Source of the DNA: Microlunatus speluncae
Lineage (GTDB): Bacteria > Actinomycetota > Actinomycetes > Propionibacteriales > Propionibacteriaceae
Length of the DNA stretch: 64,000 bases
Assembly (NCBI RefSeq): GCF_009299835.1
Contig: NZ_VKCZ01000021.1
Coordinates: 1-64,000 of the forward strand
Direction: 5' to 3'
In this document: positions 49,618-59,168 of the stretch, piece after piece
Layout: each line of letters begins with the position of its first letter
How positions within the stretch are numbered: position 1 is the first letter of the stretch
Position numbers and translations under genes: made by a program
The notes under the pieces: model-generated
What the model was told of the DNA's origin: nothing
Databases searched by the model: none
Seen by the model: the letters and a program-made list of their open reading frames with translations, nothing else

Positions 49618-50514
49618 ATGACCCTCATGGCGACCTGGGAGGACGGACCGGAGTATGCCCCGATCCAGCGACCGGAGGGCTTCACCGTGCCCGAGGTCCC
49701 GCCACTGAGCGTCGCCCCGCCCGTCGAGCACCCGGCCGCCGGCGCCCCGGTGGTCCGGCCGCAGTTCGCTGATCCCGGCCAGCCGGTGGCGGCCCTGGAG
49801 AGCCTGGTCCCACGGGTGACCGATCAGCGTGACCCGGCCGAGCCGTTCGCGGTGGTCTCCAGCGCGGCCACCGCCGCCGATTCCGCCTGGGGCGCGGCCC
49901 ACTGGAGCAAGCCCGACGGTGGCTGGGGGCCGCCGAACGCGGCGCTGGCGCCGCTCGCCTACGACCCGACCTCGCCCCTGGAGCAGCACCACCCGCCCGC
50001 CCCGACGAGCGGCTTCCCGGCCGTCGCCGGCGGACCGCTGCCCTCCAGCCACGCGCCGTACGGAGCGCCGAGCCCGTCGGGCTTCCCCGGCCCCGGCAGC
50101 ACCGAATGGTTCGCGCCGCCGCCGTCGGCGATGGCCCGGCAGGCGCCGCAGGCCGACGCGGGCACCGTGCTCAAGTCGGTCACCCCCGCGGTGTTGATCA
50201 CGCTCGTGCTGGGCGGGATCATCGCGCTGATCGCACCGATCACCCTGCTGATCGCGTTCGGTTTGGCCACCCGGATCAGGGTCGCCCAGTCGGCGGTCCG
50301 CAAGGTGTTCCTGACCGGCCTCGGCGTGCTGGCCTTCTTCGCCCTGGTCGGCGCGCTGACCAACGGCGACTCGTTCGGCGACTGGTGGGAGTTCGTCGGC
50401 CTCTGGGCGCTGCTCATCTCCTGGGTGGTCGGCCTGGTCGTGATCTTCGTGGTCTACCGCGGGCTGAAGAACCCCGACCAGAACAGCGGCGGCTACCAGC
50501 GACCGTGGGCCTGA
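49618..50514 (+). CDS. proline-rich membrane protein, unknown
   Basis: The 298-residue protein has about 180 residues of low-complexity sequence rich in Pro, Ala and Gly (APPVEHPAAGAPVVRP, SSHAPYGAPSPSGFPGPGST). Three or so membrane segments follow (TPAVLITLVLGGIIALIAPI, VFLTGLGVLAFFALVGALT, FVGLWALLISWVVGLVVIFV). ATG 49627 (MATWEDG) is an alternative start. It overlaps the next gene by 10 bases, so both are co-translated. No function is known. Confidence 0.65.
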   Translation: MTLMATWEDGPEYAPIQRPEGFTVPEVPPLSVAPPVEHPAAGAPVVRPQFADPGQPVAALESLVPRVTDQRDPAEPFAVVSSAATAADSAWGAAHWSKPDGGWGPPNAALAPLAYDPTSPLEQHHPPAPTSGFPAVAGGPLPSSHAPYGAPSPSGFPGPGSTEWFAPPPSAMARQAPQADAGTVLKSVTPAVLITLVLGGIIALIAPITLLIAFGLATRIRVAQSAVRKVFLTGLGVLAFFALVGALTNGDSFGDWWEFVGLWALLISWVVGLVVIFVVYRGLKNPDQNSGGYQRPWA

Positions 50515-52757
50515 CCCAGCCGTCGGCCGGCCCGACCGCGGCGACCCCGACCGACCGTCCCCGTACCCTCGCCGAAGCCGTCCGGGCCGCCGGCCGCGAC
50601 TTCCTCGTCGAACTGATCCGGCTCCGCCCCGATCTCGGCTATCCGCTGCCGGCCGACGTCGCCGAACTGGTCAGTCGCGCGGCCACCACCACCTCGACGG
50701 TCCGGGCGCTGGACCGGCTCGATGCCTGGACCCGACTGATCGCCGAGATGCTGGCCGCGCTGCGCGACCCGGCGACCCCGGCCCAGTTGCTGGAGCTGGC
50801 GGCGGGCAGCGTTGCCGACGACCTCGATCGGCCGGGTCTGGCCGCCGCCGTCGACCGGGCGCTGGACCTGCTGCGGGCCCGGGCGCTGCTCTGGGGTGAG
50901 GACGAACTGCATCTGACCCGCACCGTCCGGGAGTATTTCGGCCCGTATCCGGGCGGCCTGGCCCCGCCGTCGCCGCAGGAGCTGTCGGCGGACCGGATCA
51001 CCGAGCTGCTGGCAGCGGCCGGAACCGACGAGCACGACGTGCTGGCCCGGCTGGCCCACTCCCCGGCCGGCGCCGTCCGCAACGCCGATCGGCCGGTCAG
51101 CCTGGAGCAGGCGGCGACGCCGATCGACCGACTGCTGGCCCGCGGCCTGATCCGGCCGCTGTCGGCCGACACCGTGGTGCTCCCCCGGGAGGTCGCCTGG
51201 CGGCTCCGCGACGGACGCTTCAGCGCCGCGCCGGTGCCGTCCGCAGCACCGCCGGTCGGCGGCCGGCACCGGGAGCGGTCGGTCGTCGACCGGGCCGCGG
51301 CGGGCGCCGGCTACGGGCTGCTGGAAGACGTCGCCGGGGTCGCCGCGGCGCTGGAGGACGTGCCGCACCGGCTGGTCCGCGACGGCGGACTGGCCAGCCG
51401 GGACCTGACCCAGCTGGCCCGGTCGCTCGGCACCGACCTGGCTCAGACCGCGTTCGTGGTCGAGCTCGGTGCCGCCGCCGAGCTGTACGGGACGGGCCAG
51501 GGCAATCGTTTGCTGCCGACGACGGGCTACGACCGCTGGGTGGCCGAGCCGCTACCGGACCGGTGGCTCCGGCTGGTGCGCGCGTGGCTGATCATGGAAC
51601 GCTATCCCGGCCGCGACCTGGCCCCCGGCGAGCACGCCCTCGGCCCCGAGCTGGCCGCACCGGCCGCCCCGGCCGCCCGCTCGTTGATCATGGAACTGAT
51701 GCGCGCCGCCGATCCGGGCACGGTGCTGGACCATGATCAACTGGCCGCCGCCGTCGGCTGGCACCGGCCGCGGCTGACCGCCGCCGGGCAGCCCTCGACC
51801 GACGAGTTGAGCCGCTGGCTCTGGCGCGAGGCGGGCTATCTCGGCCTGACCGGGCTGGGCGCCGTGTCCGGTTTCGCCGCCGAGTCGCACCGGCCCGAGG
51901 AGCCGCTGTCGGCCGAGCTGGCCGGGCTGTTTCCCGCCTTGGTCGATTCGATCATCGTGCAGGCCGACCTGACCGCGGTGGCCGCCGGACCGCTGCCGTA
52001 CCGGATCGCCGAGGAGCTGCGACTGCTCGCCGTGCAGGAGTCGCGGGGCGGTGCCGGGGTTTACCGGTTCAGTGCGGAATCGCTGCGGCACGCCTTCGAT
52101 GCCGGCTGGACCGCGGACCGGGTTCACGAGTGGCTGTCTCACCATTCGACCACGACAATTCCGCAGCCGCTGAGCTATCTGGTCGACGATGTCGCCCGGC
52201 AGTACGGCAGCATCCGGATCGGCCCGGCGCTGAGCTATCTGCGGGTCGACGACGAGGCGCGCGCGCAGGCGATCGTCAACCATCCGGAGGCACCGTCCCT
52301 CGGCCTGCGCCGGCTCGGGCCGGGGGTGTTGATCGCCGCCGTGGAGGCGTACCAACTGGTCGCGTTCGTCCGCCAGATCGGCTTCGCGCCCGCGGCCGAG
52401 GACGAGTTCGGCCGCAGCCTGGCCCCGCCGGATCGCTTGCGGGCAACGGTTTCCGAGCGCACCCGGACGGCCGGGACGGCCCGCCCGACGGAGGTCGCCG
52501 ACGCGATCCTGGCCGGCGACCGGGGCCGCCGCCAGGATCAGTTCGACACGACCGAACTGCTGGCCAAGCTGGAGCAGGCGACGCGCGACTCCGGGCCGGT
52601 CCGGCTGGGCTATGTCGGGCCGGACGGCGCGCCGGTGGAGCGCCGGCTCACGCTCGTTGATCTTGACGACGGAGTGCTCCGCGCGGTCGCCGACAGCGAT
52701 TCCGCGGTGCTGCGCATTCCGCTGTCGCGCGTATCCTCCGTCAGCCCCCTACAATGA
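50505..52757 (+). CDS. helicase-associated domain protein (Helicase_C_3 / XPB partner)
   Basis: The 750-residue protein matches the large actinobacterial family with a C-terminal Helicase_C_3 (XPB-Ssl2-like) domain: VYRFSAESLRHAFDAGWTAD, VHEWLSHHSTTTIPQPLSYL, YGSIRIGPALSYLRVDD and PSLGLRRLGPGVLIA lie in the last third. The N-terminal two thirds is helical with winged-helix-like segments. It has no helicase motor motifs. The gene for XPB helicase lies one gene downstream, the usual association, which suggests a DNA-repair partner. GTG 50505 overlaps the preceding gene. Confidence 0.8.
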   Translation: MGLTQPSAGPTAATPTDRPRTLAEAVRAAGRDFLVELIRLRPDLGYPLPADVAELVSRAATTTSTVRALDRLDAWTRLIAEMLAALRDPATPAQLLELAAGSVADDLDRPGLAAAVDRALDLLRARALLWGEDELHLTRTVREYFGPYPGGLAPPSPQELSADRITELLAAAGTDEHDVLARLAHSPAGAVRNADRPVSLEQAATPIDRLLARGLIRPLSADTVVLPREVAWRLRDGRFSAAPVPSAAPPVGGRHRERSVVDRAAAGAGYGLLEDVAGVAAALEDVPHRLVRDGGLASRDLTQLARSLGTDLAQTAFVVELGAAAELYGTGQGNRLLPTTGYDRWVAEPLPDRWLRLVRAWLIMERYPGRDLAPGEHALGPELAAPAAPAARSLIMELMRAADPGTVLDHDQLAAAVGWHRPRLTAAGQPSTDELSRWLWREAGYLGLTGLGAVSGFAAESHRPEEPLSAELAGLFPALVDSIIVQADLTAVAAGPLPYRIAEELRLLAVQESRGGAGVYRFSAESLRHAFDAGWTADRVHEWLSHHSTTTIPQPLSYLVDDVARQYGSIRIGPALSYLRVDDEARAQAIVNHPEAPSLGLRRLGPGVLIAAVEAYQLVAFVRQIGFAPAAEDEFGRSLAPPDRLRATVSERTRTAGTARPTEVADAILAGDRGRRQDQFDTTELLAKLEQATRDSGPVRLGYVGPDGAPVERRLTLVDLDDGVLRAVADSDSAVLRIPLSRVSSVSPLQ

Positions 52758-52761
52758 GCCA

Positions 52762-54252
52762 ATGCGGCCCCAGACAATCCGGAGATTCCTGGTTGTCTTG
52801 GTGTGCTCATCCGGAATCGGGACCCTCTATTGGGTCCCCGCGGTGACCGGTTCCCCGTTGCTGCTCGACTCCGGTCCGCGCCCCGTGGTCAAGGTCGAGC
52901 CCGCCGCAGACAACCCCGAGGATTCGACCCGGAACGGGCGCCAGCGCAACTCCGAGGATGTCGAGTCCGACCGCAGCGTCGACTCCGCCCCCGACGCCTC
53001 CCTCGCACCGAAGCCGCAGGCGGGCCCGGTCGCCGGTTCGCCGAGCACGGTGACCGGTCTGCGGGCCGGCCTGATCACCAGCAGCTGGGCGCAGATCTCC
53101 TGGGATGCCGTGCCGACCGGTGCCAGCGTCAGCTACGAGGTGCGGCTGAACGGCTTCGACGTGCTGGAGACCGGCAACGTCGTGGCGTCGGTGCGCTGGT
53201 TCAACGACGACATGTCGGTCCAGGTGATCCAGGTCCGGGCGACCGACAACGGGAAGTCCGGGCCGTGGTCGAACGCGCTGACCGTCGATCCGAACCGGCC
53301 CGCGGAGACCCGGCCGGGCTCGCCCTCGAAGGACGAGCAGGAACGGGCCGACAAGGATCGAGCGCCGGCGCGGCCGACGCCGTCCCGGCCGACCCAGGCC
53401 CCGCCGCCTCCGCCGGACGGCGCCGCCAACCCGCCGAACGATCCCGCCACGCCGCCGTCGAGCCAGGCCCCGAGCCGGCCGGCCACCAGCGATCCGGGCA
53501 ACCCGCCGCCGAGCGAGCCCGGCACCCCGCCGCCCGGCCCCGGCGATGACGACTCCAATCCGCCGGTCTGGCCGCCGTGGGCACCGCCGCCGAGCGCGCC
53601 GCCCCCGAGTGCGCCGCCGCCGTCGTCCCCGCCACCGGGCGGCGAGGCCGAGGCACCGGACGGCGTGCTCCCCCGCCTCGGCCGCCTGCTGGAACGTCTG
53701 TTCCCGCCGCCGAGCACCCCGCCGTCGGAGTCCCCGACGCCGTCACCCGACGGCTCCACGCCGCCGGTCCCGCCGCGCGGCGAGCCGTCCGACGGGGACC
53801 CGAGCCCGGCACCGGAGTCGTCCGAGCCGGGCCGGAACGAGCAGTCGCCGTCCGAGCAGGCGCCGGGATCCGAGCAGCCGCCGGCGACCCCGCCCGGTTC
53901 GGAGCGGCCGTCGTCGGAGCCGCCCTCGTCCGAGCCGCCCGCGTCGAAGCCGCCGTCGTCCGAACCGCCGGCCGCCGAACGGCCGTCCTCGGAGCCCCCG
54001 TTCTCGGAGCCCCCGGACTCCGAGCCACCAGCTTCGGAACCGCCGGCTTCGCACCCGCCGGCCTCCGAACCGCCGTCCGGGCCCCCGGCCTCGGATTCGC
54101 ACGCACCACTGCCGTCGACCCCACCGGGGTCGACACCGCCGGACTCGGAGGCACCCAGCTCCGAGCCGCCTACGTCGCCCCCGGCATCCTCGGGGTCGTC
54201 CCAGTCACCTCCCGCATCGTCGGGCCCGCCATCTCCGGGACCGACCCGCTAG
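52762..54252 (+). CDS. fibronectin-III-like protein with long Pro/Ser/Glu repeat tail
   Basis: The 496-residue protein has a hydrophobic N-terminus (FLVVLVCSSGIGTLYWVPAV) that may be a signal or anchor. One fibronectin-III-like domain follows at about residues 95-175 (VTGLRAGLITSSWAQISWDA, SYEVRLNGFDVLETGN, IQVRATDNGKSGPWSN). About 310 residues of Pro/Ser/Glu repeats complete the protein (SSEPPASEPP, PSAPPPSAPPPSS). There is no C-terminal sorting signal. It sits between the helicase-associated gene and XPB, with starts 4 and 12 bases from its neighbours, so it is likely in the same transcript. The tail probably spans or binds the cell wall. Function unknown. Confidence 0.75.
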   Translation: MRPQTIRRFLVVLVCSSGIGTLYWVPAVTGSPLLLDSGPRPVVKVEPAADNPEDSTRNGRQRNSEDVESDRSVDSAPDASLAPKPQAGPVAGSPSTVTGLRAGLITSSWAQISWDAVPTGASVSYEVRLNGFDVLETGNVVASVRWFNDDMSVQVIQVRATDNGKSGPWSNALTVDPNRPAETRPGSPSKDEQERADKDRAPARPTPSRPTQAPPPPPDGAANPPNDPATPPSSQAPSRPATSDPGNPPPSEPGTPPPGPGDDDSNPPVWPPWAPPPSAPPPSAPPPSSPPPGGEAEAPDGVLPRLGRLLERLFPPPSTPPSESPTPSPDGSTPPVPPRGEPSDGDPSPAPESSEPGRNEQSPSEQAPGSEQPPATPPGSERPSSEPPSSEPPASKPPSSEPPAAERPSSEPPFSEPPDSEPPASEPPASHPPASEPPSGPPASDSHAPLPSTPPGSTPPDSEAPSSEPPTSPPASSGSSQSPPASSGPPSPGPTR

Positions 54253-54264
54253 AACAGTTCGTCG

Positions 54265-55926
54265 ATGACACAACCCTCACCGGGGCTGGGACCGTTGGTC
54301 GTCCAGTCCGACCGCACTCTGCTACTGGAAGTCGATCATCCTGACGCAGAGGCCTGCCGCATCGCGATCGCCCCGTTCGCCGAACTGGAGCGCGCGCCCG
54401 AGCACATCCACACCTATCGGCTGACGCCGCTGGGGCTGTGGAACGCGCGCGCCGCCGGGCACGACGCCGAGCAGATCGTGGACGTGCTGCTCAACTACAG
54501 CCGCTATCCGGTGCCGTCCGGCCTGCTGGTCGACGTCGCCGACACGATGGACCGCTACGGCCGGCTGCGGATCGAGAAGCATCCGACCCACGGCCTGGTG
54601 CTGATCACCACCGACCGCCCGGTGCTGACCGAGGTGCTGCGCAGCCCGCGGGTCAAGGGCCTGATGGGCAACCGGATCGACGACGACTCCGTGGCCGTGC
54701 ACCCGTCCGAGCGGGGACGGCTGAAGCAGGTGCTGCTGAAGCTCGGCTGGCCGGCCGAGGATCTGGCCGGCTACGTCGACGGCGAGGCGCACCCGATCGA
54801 GCTGGAGCAGAACGGCTGGCGGTTGCGGCCGTACCAGTCGCTGGCCACGAAATCGTTCTGGCACGGCGGATCCGGGGTGGTCGTGTTGCCCTGCGGCGCC
54901 GGCAAGACGATCGTCGGTGCGGCCGCGATGTCGAAGGCGAAGGCGACCACGCTGATCTTGGTCACCAACACGGTGTCGGCCCGCCAGTGGCGGGACGAGT
55001 TGATCAAGCGGACGTCCCTGACCGCCGACGAGATCGGCGAGTATTCCGGGGCCCGCAAGGAGATCCGGCCGGTCACCATCGCCACGTACCAGGTGATCAC
55101 GACGAAGCGGCAGGGGCTGCATCCGCACCTGGAACTGTTCAGTGCCCGGGACTGGGGGCTGGTGATCTACGACGAGGTGCACCTGCTGCCGGCGCCCGTG
55201 TTTCGGATGACCGCCGACCTGCAGGCCCGCCGCCGGCTCGGCCTGACCGCCACCCTGATCCGCGAGGACGGCCGGGAGGGCGACGTCTTCTCGCTGATCG
55301 GCCCGAAGCGCTACGACGCGCCCTGGAAGGACATCGAGAACCAGGGCTACATCGCGCCGGCCGACTGCGTCGAGGTCCGGGTCACGCTGAGCGACACCGA
55401 GCGGATGACGTACGCGGTCGCGGAGCCGGACGTGAAATACCGGCTGGCCTCGACCGCCGACTCCAAGACCGAGGTGGCGATCGACCTGGTCGCCAAGCAC
55501 CGCGGCCAGCCGACCCTGGTGATCGGCCAGTACGTCGAGCAACTGGAGGACCTGTCCGAGCGGCTCGGCGCCCCGCTGATCAAGGGCGACACCACCGTGC
55601 GGCAGCGGGAGAAGCTCTACGAGCAGTTCCGGTCCGGCGAGATCGACCTGCTGGTGGTCAGCAAGGTGGCCAACTTCTCGGTCGACCTGCCCACCGCCCA
55701 GGTGGCGATCCAGGTCTCCGGCGCCTTCGGCTCACGGCAGGAGGAGGCCCAGCGACTGGGCCGGCTGCTGCGCCCGAAGAACAGCGGCATCACCGCCCGC
55801 TTCTACGCCGTCGTCTCCCGCGACACCGTCGACTCCGAGTTCGCCCAGCACCGCCAGCGCTTCCTCGCCGAACAGGGCTACGCCTACCGGATCATGGACG
55901 CCTCGGAGGCCATCTCCGCCGACTGA
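54265..55926 (+). CDS. DNA repair helicase, XPB family
   Basis: The 553-residue protein is a bacterial XPB helicase (SF2, 3'-5'). It has an N-terminal damage-recognition-like region (LERAPEHIHTYRLTPLGLWN, YPVPSGLLVDVADTMDRYG) and Walker A PCGAGKT near residue 210. The DEVH box (LVIYDEVHLLPA) is near 302. Motif III LTATLIREDG, which also holds the RED sequence of XPB, and motif VI QEEAQRLGRLLRPK complete the set. A role in nucleotide excision repair or transcription-coupled repair is inferred from the family. Downstream of the proline-rich gene by 12 bases. Confidence 0.93.
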   Translation: MTQPSPGLGPLVVQSDRTLLLEVDHPDAEACRIAIAPFAELERAPEHIHTYRLTPLGLWNARAAGHDAEQIVDVLLNYSRYPVPSGLLVDVADTMDRYGRLRIEKHPTHGLVLITTDRPVLTEVLRSPRVKGLMGNRIDDDSVAVHPSERGRLKQVLLKLGWPAEDLAGYVDGEAHPIELEQNGWRLRPYQSLATKSFWHGGSGVVVLPCGAGKTIVGAAAMSKAKATTLILVTNTVSARQWRDELIKRTSLTADEIGEYSGARKEIRPVTIATYQVITTKRQGLHPHLELFSARDWGLVIYDEVHLLPAPVFRMTADLQARRRLGLTATLIREDGREGDVFSLIGPKRYDAPWKDIENQGYIAPADCVEVRVTLSDTERMTYAVAEPDVKYRLASTADSKTEVAIDLVAKHRGQPTLVIGQYVEQLEDLSERLGAPLIKGDTTVRQREKLYEQFRSGEIDLLVVSKVANFSVDLPTAQVAIQVSGAFGSRQEEAQRLGRLLRPKNSGITARFYAVVSRDTVDSEFAQHRQRFLAEQGYAYRIMDASEAISAD

Positions 55927-55943
55927 TCGGGCGCGCCCCGGGA

Positions 55944-57464
55944 ATGGCCGGTGACCGTTCGTGGTTGAGTCGGCTCGTGACGAACGGCATGCTGCGGTTG
56001 TCGTCGGCGAGCGGCCGATGGGTGATGCTGGCGACGGTGCTCGGCTCGAGCGTGGCGATGCTGGACAGCACGGTGGTCAACATCGCGCTGCCGGCGATCG
56101 CCGAGGAGCTCGGCGGCGGCATGGCCGGGCTGCAGTGGACGGTGAACGGCTACACGCTGACCCTGGCCGGCCTGATCCTGCTCGGCGGCGCGCTGGGTGA
56201 CCGGTTCGGCCGGCGGCGGATCTTCGTGATCGGCGTGATCTGGTTCGCGCTCGCCTCGGCCCTCTGCGCCGCGGCCCTGAACGTCGAGATGCTGATCGCC
56301 GCCCGGGCCCTGCAGGGCATCGGCGGCGCGCTGCTGACCCCCGGATCGCTGGCGATCATCCAGGCCTCCTTCGTGGCGTACGACCGGCCGCGCGCGGTCG
56401 GCGCCTGGGCCGGACTCGGCGGCGTCGCCGGGGCCCTCGGCCCGTTCCTCGGCGGCTGGCTGGTCGGCTTCGCCGGCTGGCGCTGGGTGTTCCTGATCAA
56501 CCTGCCGCTGGCCGCGATCACCGTGGCGGTGGCATGGCGGCACGTGCCGGAAAGCACCGGCGGCGAGCCCACGGACGGTCGCCCGGTGGGTCGGTTCGAC
56601 GTGCTCGGCGCGGTCCTGGCGGCCGTGGGGCTGACCGGGATCACGTACGCGCTGACCGAGCTGCCCGCCGGCCGGGTCGACCCGTTGATCATCGCCAGCG
56701 CCGTGGTCGGCGTCGGCGCCGCGGTCTGGTTCGTGCTGGTCGAGCGGCGGCGCACCCACCGCACCAGCGGGCCGCGAGCCATGCTGCCGGTGGACGTCTT
56801 CGGCTCCGGCCAATTCACCGCGATCAACCTGGTCACCCTCGTGGTGTACGGCGGGCTGTCGCTGATGATGTTCCTGCTCGTCGTGCACCTGCAACTGGTC
56901 GGCCAGTTCTCGCCGATCGCCGCCGGCGCCGCCCTGCTGCCGGTGACCGTGCTGATGCTGCTGCTGTCGGCCCGGGCCGGGGCGCTGGCCCAGCGGGTCG
57001 GCCCGAAGCCGATGATGGCGATCGGTCTGGTCGTCGGAGCCGTCGGGACCGTGCTGCTGGCCCGGATCGGCCCCGGTGCCTCCTATCTGCTCGACGTCCT
57101 GTTGCCGGTGACGATCTTCGGGATCGGCCTGACCGCCGTCGTCGCCCCGCTGACCGCGACCGTGCTGGCGACGGCCGAGGTCCGGCACGCCGGGATCGCC
57201 AGCGGGGTCAACAACGCCGTCGCCCGGGCTGCGGGGCTGCTCGCCGTCGCGGCCGTGCCGCCGGCCGTCGGGCTGACCGGCGACGCGGTGAACGACCCGG
57301 CCGTCTTCGCCGCCGGCTTCCGGCTGGCCATGATCGTCAGCGCCGCCCTGCTGCTCGCCGGCGCCGTGATCACTCTGGTCGCGATCCGCGGCAACGTGCT
57401 CCGCGACGACCAGCCCGCGGACCGACCGCCCCTGGACTCCCCGATCCCGGACAACCTCCGCTGA
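55944..57464 (+). CDS. MFS drug exporter, DHA2 (14-segment) family
   Basis: The 506-residue protein is a DHA2/EmrB-like carrier with fourteen predicted membrane segments. Motifs are LDSTVVNIALPAIAEEL (motif D1), GGALGDRFGRRRIFVIGV (motif A), ARALQGIGGALLTPGSLAII (motif B) and GPFLGGWLVGFAGWRWVFLI (motif C). It probably expels drugs or dyes by proton antiport. ATG 55944 lies 17 bases after the XPB stop. No regulator is adjacent. Confidence 0.88.
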   Translation: MAGDRSWLSRLVTNGMLRLSSASGRWVMLATVLGSSVAMLDSTVVNIALPAIAEELGGGMAGLQWTVNGYTLTLAGLILLGGALGDRFGRRRIFVIGVIWFALASALCAAALNVEMLIAARALQGIGGALLTPGSLAIIQASFVAYDRPRAVGAWAGLGGVAGALGPFLGGWLVGFAGWRWVFLINLPLAAITVAVAWRHVPESTGGEPTDGRPVGRFDVLGAVLAAVGLTGITYALTELPAGRVDPLIIASAVVGVGAAVWFVLVERRRTHRTSGPRAMLPVDVFGSGQFTAINLVTLVVYGGLSLMMFLLVVHLQLVGQFSPIAAGAALLPVTVLMLLLSARAGALAQRVGPKPMMAIGLVVGAVGTVLLARIGPGASYLLDVLLPVTIFGIGLTAVVAPLTATVLATAEVRHAGIASGVNNAVARAAGLLAVAAVPPAVGLTGDAVNDPAVFAAGFRLAMIVSAALLLAGAVITLVAIRGNVLRDDQPADRPPLDSPIPDNLR

Positions 57465-57955
57465 CCGCCTACTGCCCCGACCCGGTCCGATCGCCAACGC
57501 GACCGTTCGAACGACGTTCACAGCCTGGATCCACCTATTAGGCGCACCAGCTTTGGACAGGGACGCAACACCACAGGCCCAAGATCGTCGCCGGTTTGGG
57601 TGTTGTTGCTCGGCCGGGCTCAAGGAGGATCGAGATCTCCCGCCGGCGTGCGTCGAGTGGACTGTTCGGCCAGCTTCCAGGCACAGATCCGCGGCCAAAG
57701 CGTCCACTCGAAGAGTGCCATCGAAACCCAGCGCATAGCCGGTCGTCGGCTGCGAAAGCCGGCCGACCGCGCCACCCCGCCCGCCCTTGGCGCGACCACC
57801 TTGCCCGCCGAGCCGGAGCCTGTCGAAGGGCAGGCCGAGTGGACCGAATGATCTTGCCGAATGAGCCGGAGCGTGAACTGGCTTGCCCTTCGACCGGCTC
57901 AGGGAACGAACGGCTCGCGTTTGGAATGGTCGCGTCTGTCGTCCGACGGGGACGG
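57465..57955. other. non-coding stretch with several inverted repeats
   Basis: No convincing gene is seen in these 491 bases on either strand. CGAGTGGAC (57654-57662) is inverted as GTCCACTCG (57702-57710), and the dispersed repeat occurs as an inverted pair further right. The region separates two convergent transcription units, the MFS gene and the NUDIX gene. Confidence 0.6.
57816..57904. repeat. inverted pair of the dispersed palindromic repeat
   Basis: GAGCCTGTCGAAGGGCAGGC (57816) and TTGCCCTTCGACCGGCTCAG (57883) are two copies of the element found at 10243 and 13913, in opposite orientation 48 bases apart. Such pairs fold into a strong hairpin and may terminate the convergent MFS and NUDIX transcripts. 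Confidence 0.65.
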
Positions 57956-58516
57956 TCAGTTCGCCAGCGGGACCGTCGATTCCTCCTGGACGCCGAGATC
58001 GCGCGGCCCGGCGGAGGGGGAGTCGGCCAGGGCGACCAGCTCCGACAGCTCGGCCGGCCAGAGCCAGCCGTCCGGGTCGGCGAGGTCGGCCGAAGGCCAC
58101 CAGCGGTGGCCGGCGATGGTGAGCTGCTCGTCCTCGGTGTGACCGGAGATGTCGATCTCGAACGGCCGGACCCGGAGCGCGTAGAACGTCTCGTCCTGGA
58201 CCAGGATCTGGTCGGAATAGCCGTGCACCGCGCGCCGCACGGCGAGCGGACCGATCAACTCGTCCGGCCGGCTCCGGTAGCCGGTCTCCTCGACCAGTTC
58301 CCGCACCGCGGCGTCGGTCTCGGACTCGCCCGGGTCGATCCCGCCGCCGGGGGTCACCCACCAGCTGATGCCGGGGCAACCGGGATCGGTATCCTGGAAC
58401 AACAGCACCCGGCGATGATCATCGATCATGATCACCCGGACCGCACGCCGCTCCTTGCGCGGCCGCTGGTCCGGATCCGTTGCCTGGAAGCGATCCCGCT
58501 CTCCGTCAATACCCAT
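57956..58516 (-). CDS. NUDIX hydrolase
   Basis: The 186-residue protein has a full NUDIX box near residues 57-79 (GGGIDPGESETDAAVRELVE then ETG), matching GX5EX7REUXEEXGU. Upstream is WWVTPGGG, the usual entry strand. NUDIX enzymes hydrolyse nucleoside diphosphate derivatives with Mg2+. The extra aromatic C-terminus (GHRWWPSADLADPDGWLWPA) resembles ADP-ribose/dNTP-type members but specificity is not shown. The start overlaps the end of the upstream GNAT gene by 11 bases. Confidence 0.85.
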   Translation of the reverse strand: MGIDGERDRFQATDPDQRPRKERRAVRVIMIDDHRRVLLFQDTDPGCPGISWWVTPGGGIDPGESETDAAVRELVEETGYRSRPDELIGPLAVRRAVHGYSDQILVQDETFYALRVRPFEIDISGHTEDEQLTIAGHRWWPSADLADPDGWLWPAELSELVALADSPSAGPRDLGVQEESTVPLAN

Positions 58517-59168
58517 GAGTCTCCGAACGCTCCCCTTCGCTCCCGGCGCCGCCGGTCTCCCCCGCCTCGTCGCCGGCCTCGGCCCGGGGCCACCACTCCT
58601 GTTCCAGAATGCCCATGATCACCTCGTCGCCGTACTGCCCGTTGTGGAAGGTGACGTCGCGACGGCGGCCCTCCTCGACGAAGCCGGCACGCAGGTAGGC
58701 CCCGATGGCGCGGGTGTTGAAGCCCCAGGCCCGCAGCTCGATCCGGTGCAGGCCGAGTTCGGCGAACCCGAAGCGCAGCATCAGCCGGACGGTCTCGGTG
58801 CCGTAGCCGCGGCTGGTGAACTCCGGGCCGAGGACGATCACGAACTCGGCGGAGCGGCCGTTCGGTGACCCCTTCAGCCCGGTCTGGCCGATCACCGTGT
58901 CGTCGTCGATCCGGACCACGGCGAACCCGGTGTCGTGCGGTGACGTGTTCGCCGTCCAGAGCCGGAACCGGTCGGCCATCGTCTGCCCCGGAATCGGCCG
59001 CACGGTGGACTGCTGCAGCGACAGTGTCGCCGGATCGTTCCACCAGCGGGTCAGCTGGACAAGATCATCTTCGCGGACTTCGCGCAGGTAGACCCGGTCG
59101 CCTCGCAGCAGCCCGGTGCTGTAGGCGATCGCCGCGTCCGTGTCGGTCAGGCGTCGCATGGGCGCCAT
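58506..59168 (-). CDS. GNAT-family acetyltransferase
   Basis: The ~220-residue protein has a RimJ/RimL-type GNAT domain: VYLREVREDDLVQLTRWWND, VIVLGPEFTSRGYGTETVRL (acetyl-CoA loop SRGYGT) and HRIELRAWGFNTRAIGAYLR. An acidic, low-complexity tail ends it (AEAGDEAGETGGAGSEGER). Start 59168 or 59159 are both possible. It is the first of two coupled genes with the NUDIX hydrolase and is divergent from the HelD-type helicase gene. Substrate unknown. Confidence 0.82.
   Translation of the reverse strand: MAPMRRLTDTDAAIAYSTGLLRGDRVYLREVREDDLVQLTRWWNDPATLSLQQSTVRPIPGQTMADRFRLWTANTSPHDTGFAVVRIDDDTVIGQTGLKGSPNGRSAEFVIVLGPEFTSRGYGTETVRLMLRFGFAELGLHRIELRAWGFNTRAIGAYLRAGFVEEGRRRDVTFHNGQYGDEVIMGILEQEWWPRAEAGDEAGETGGAGSEGERSETHGY

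Noticed and set aside
57553-58618. Open frames over the spacer and the NUDIX gene on the plus strand
   Set aside because: They consist of repeat-derived and antisense sequence with no ribosome site or family match.
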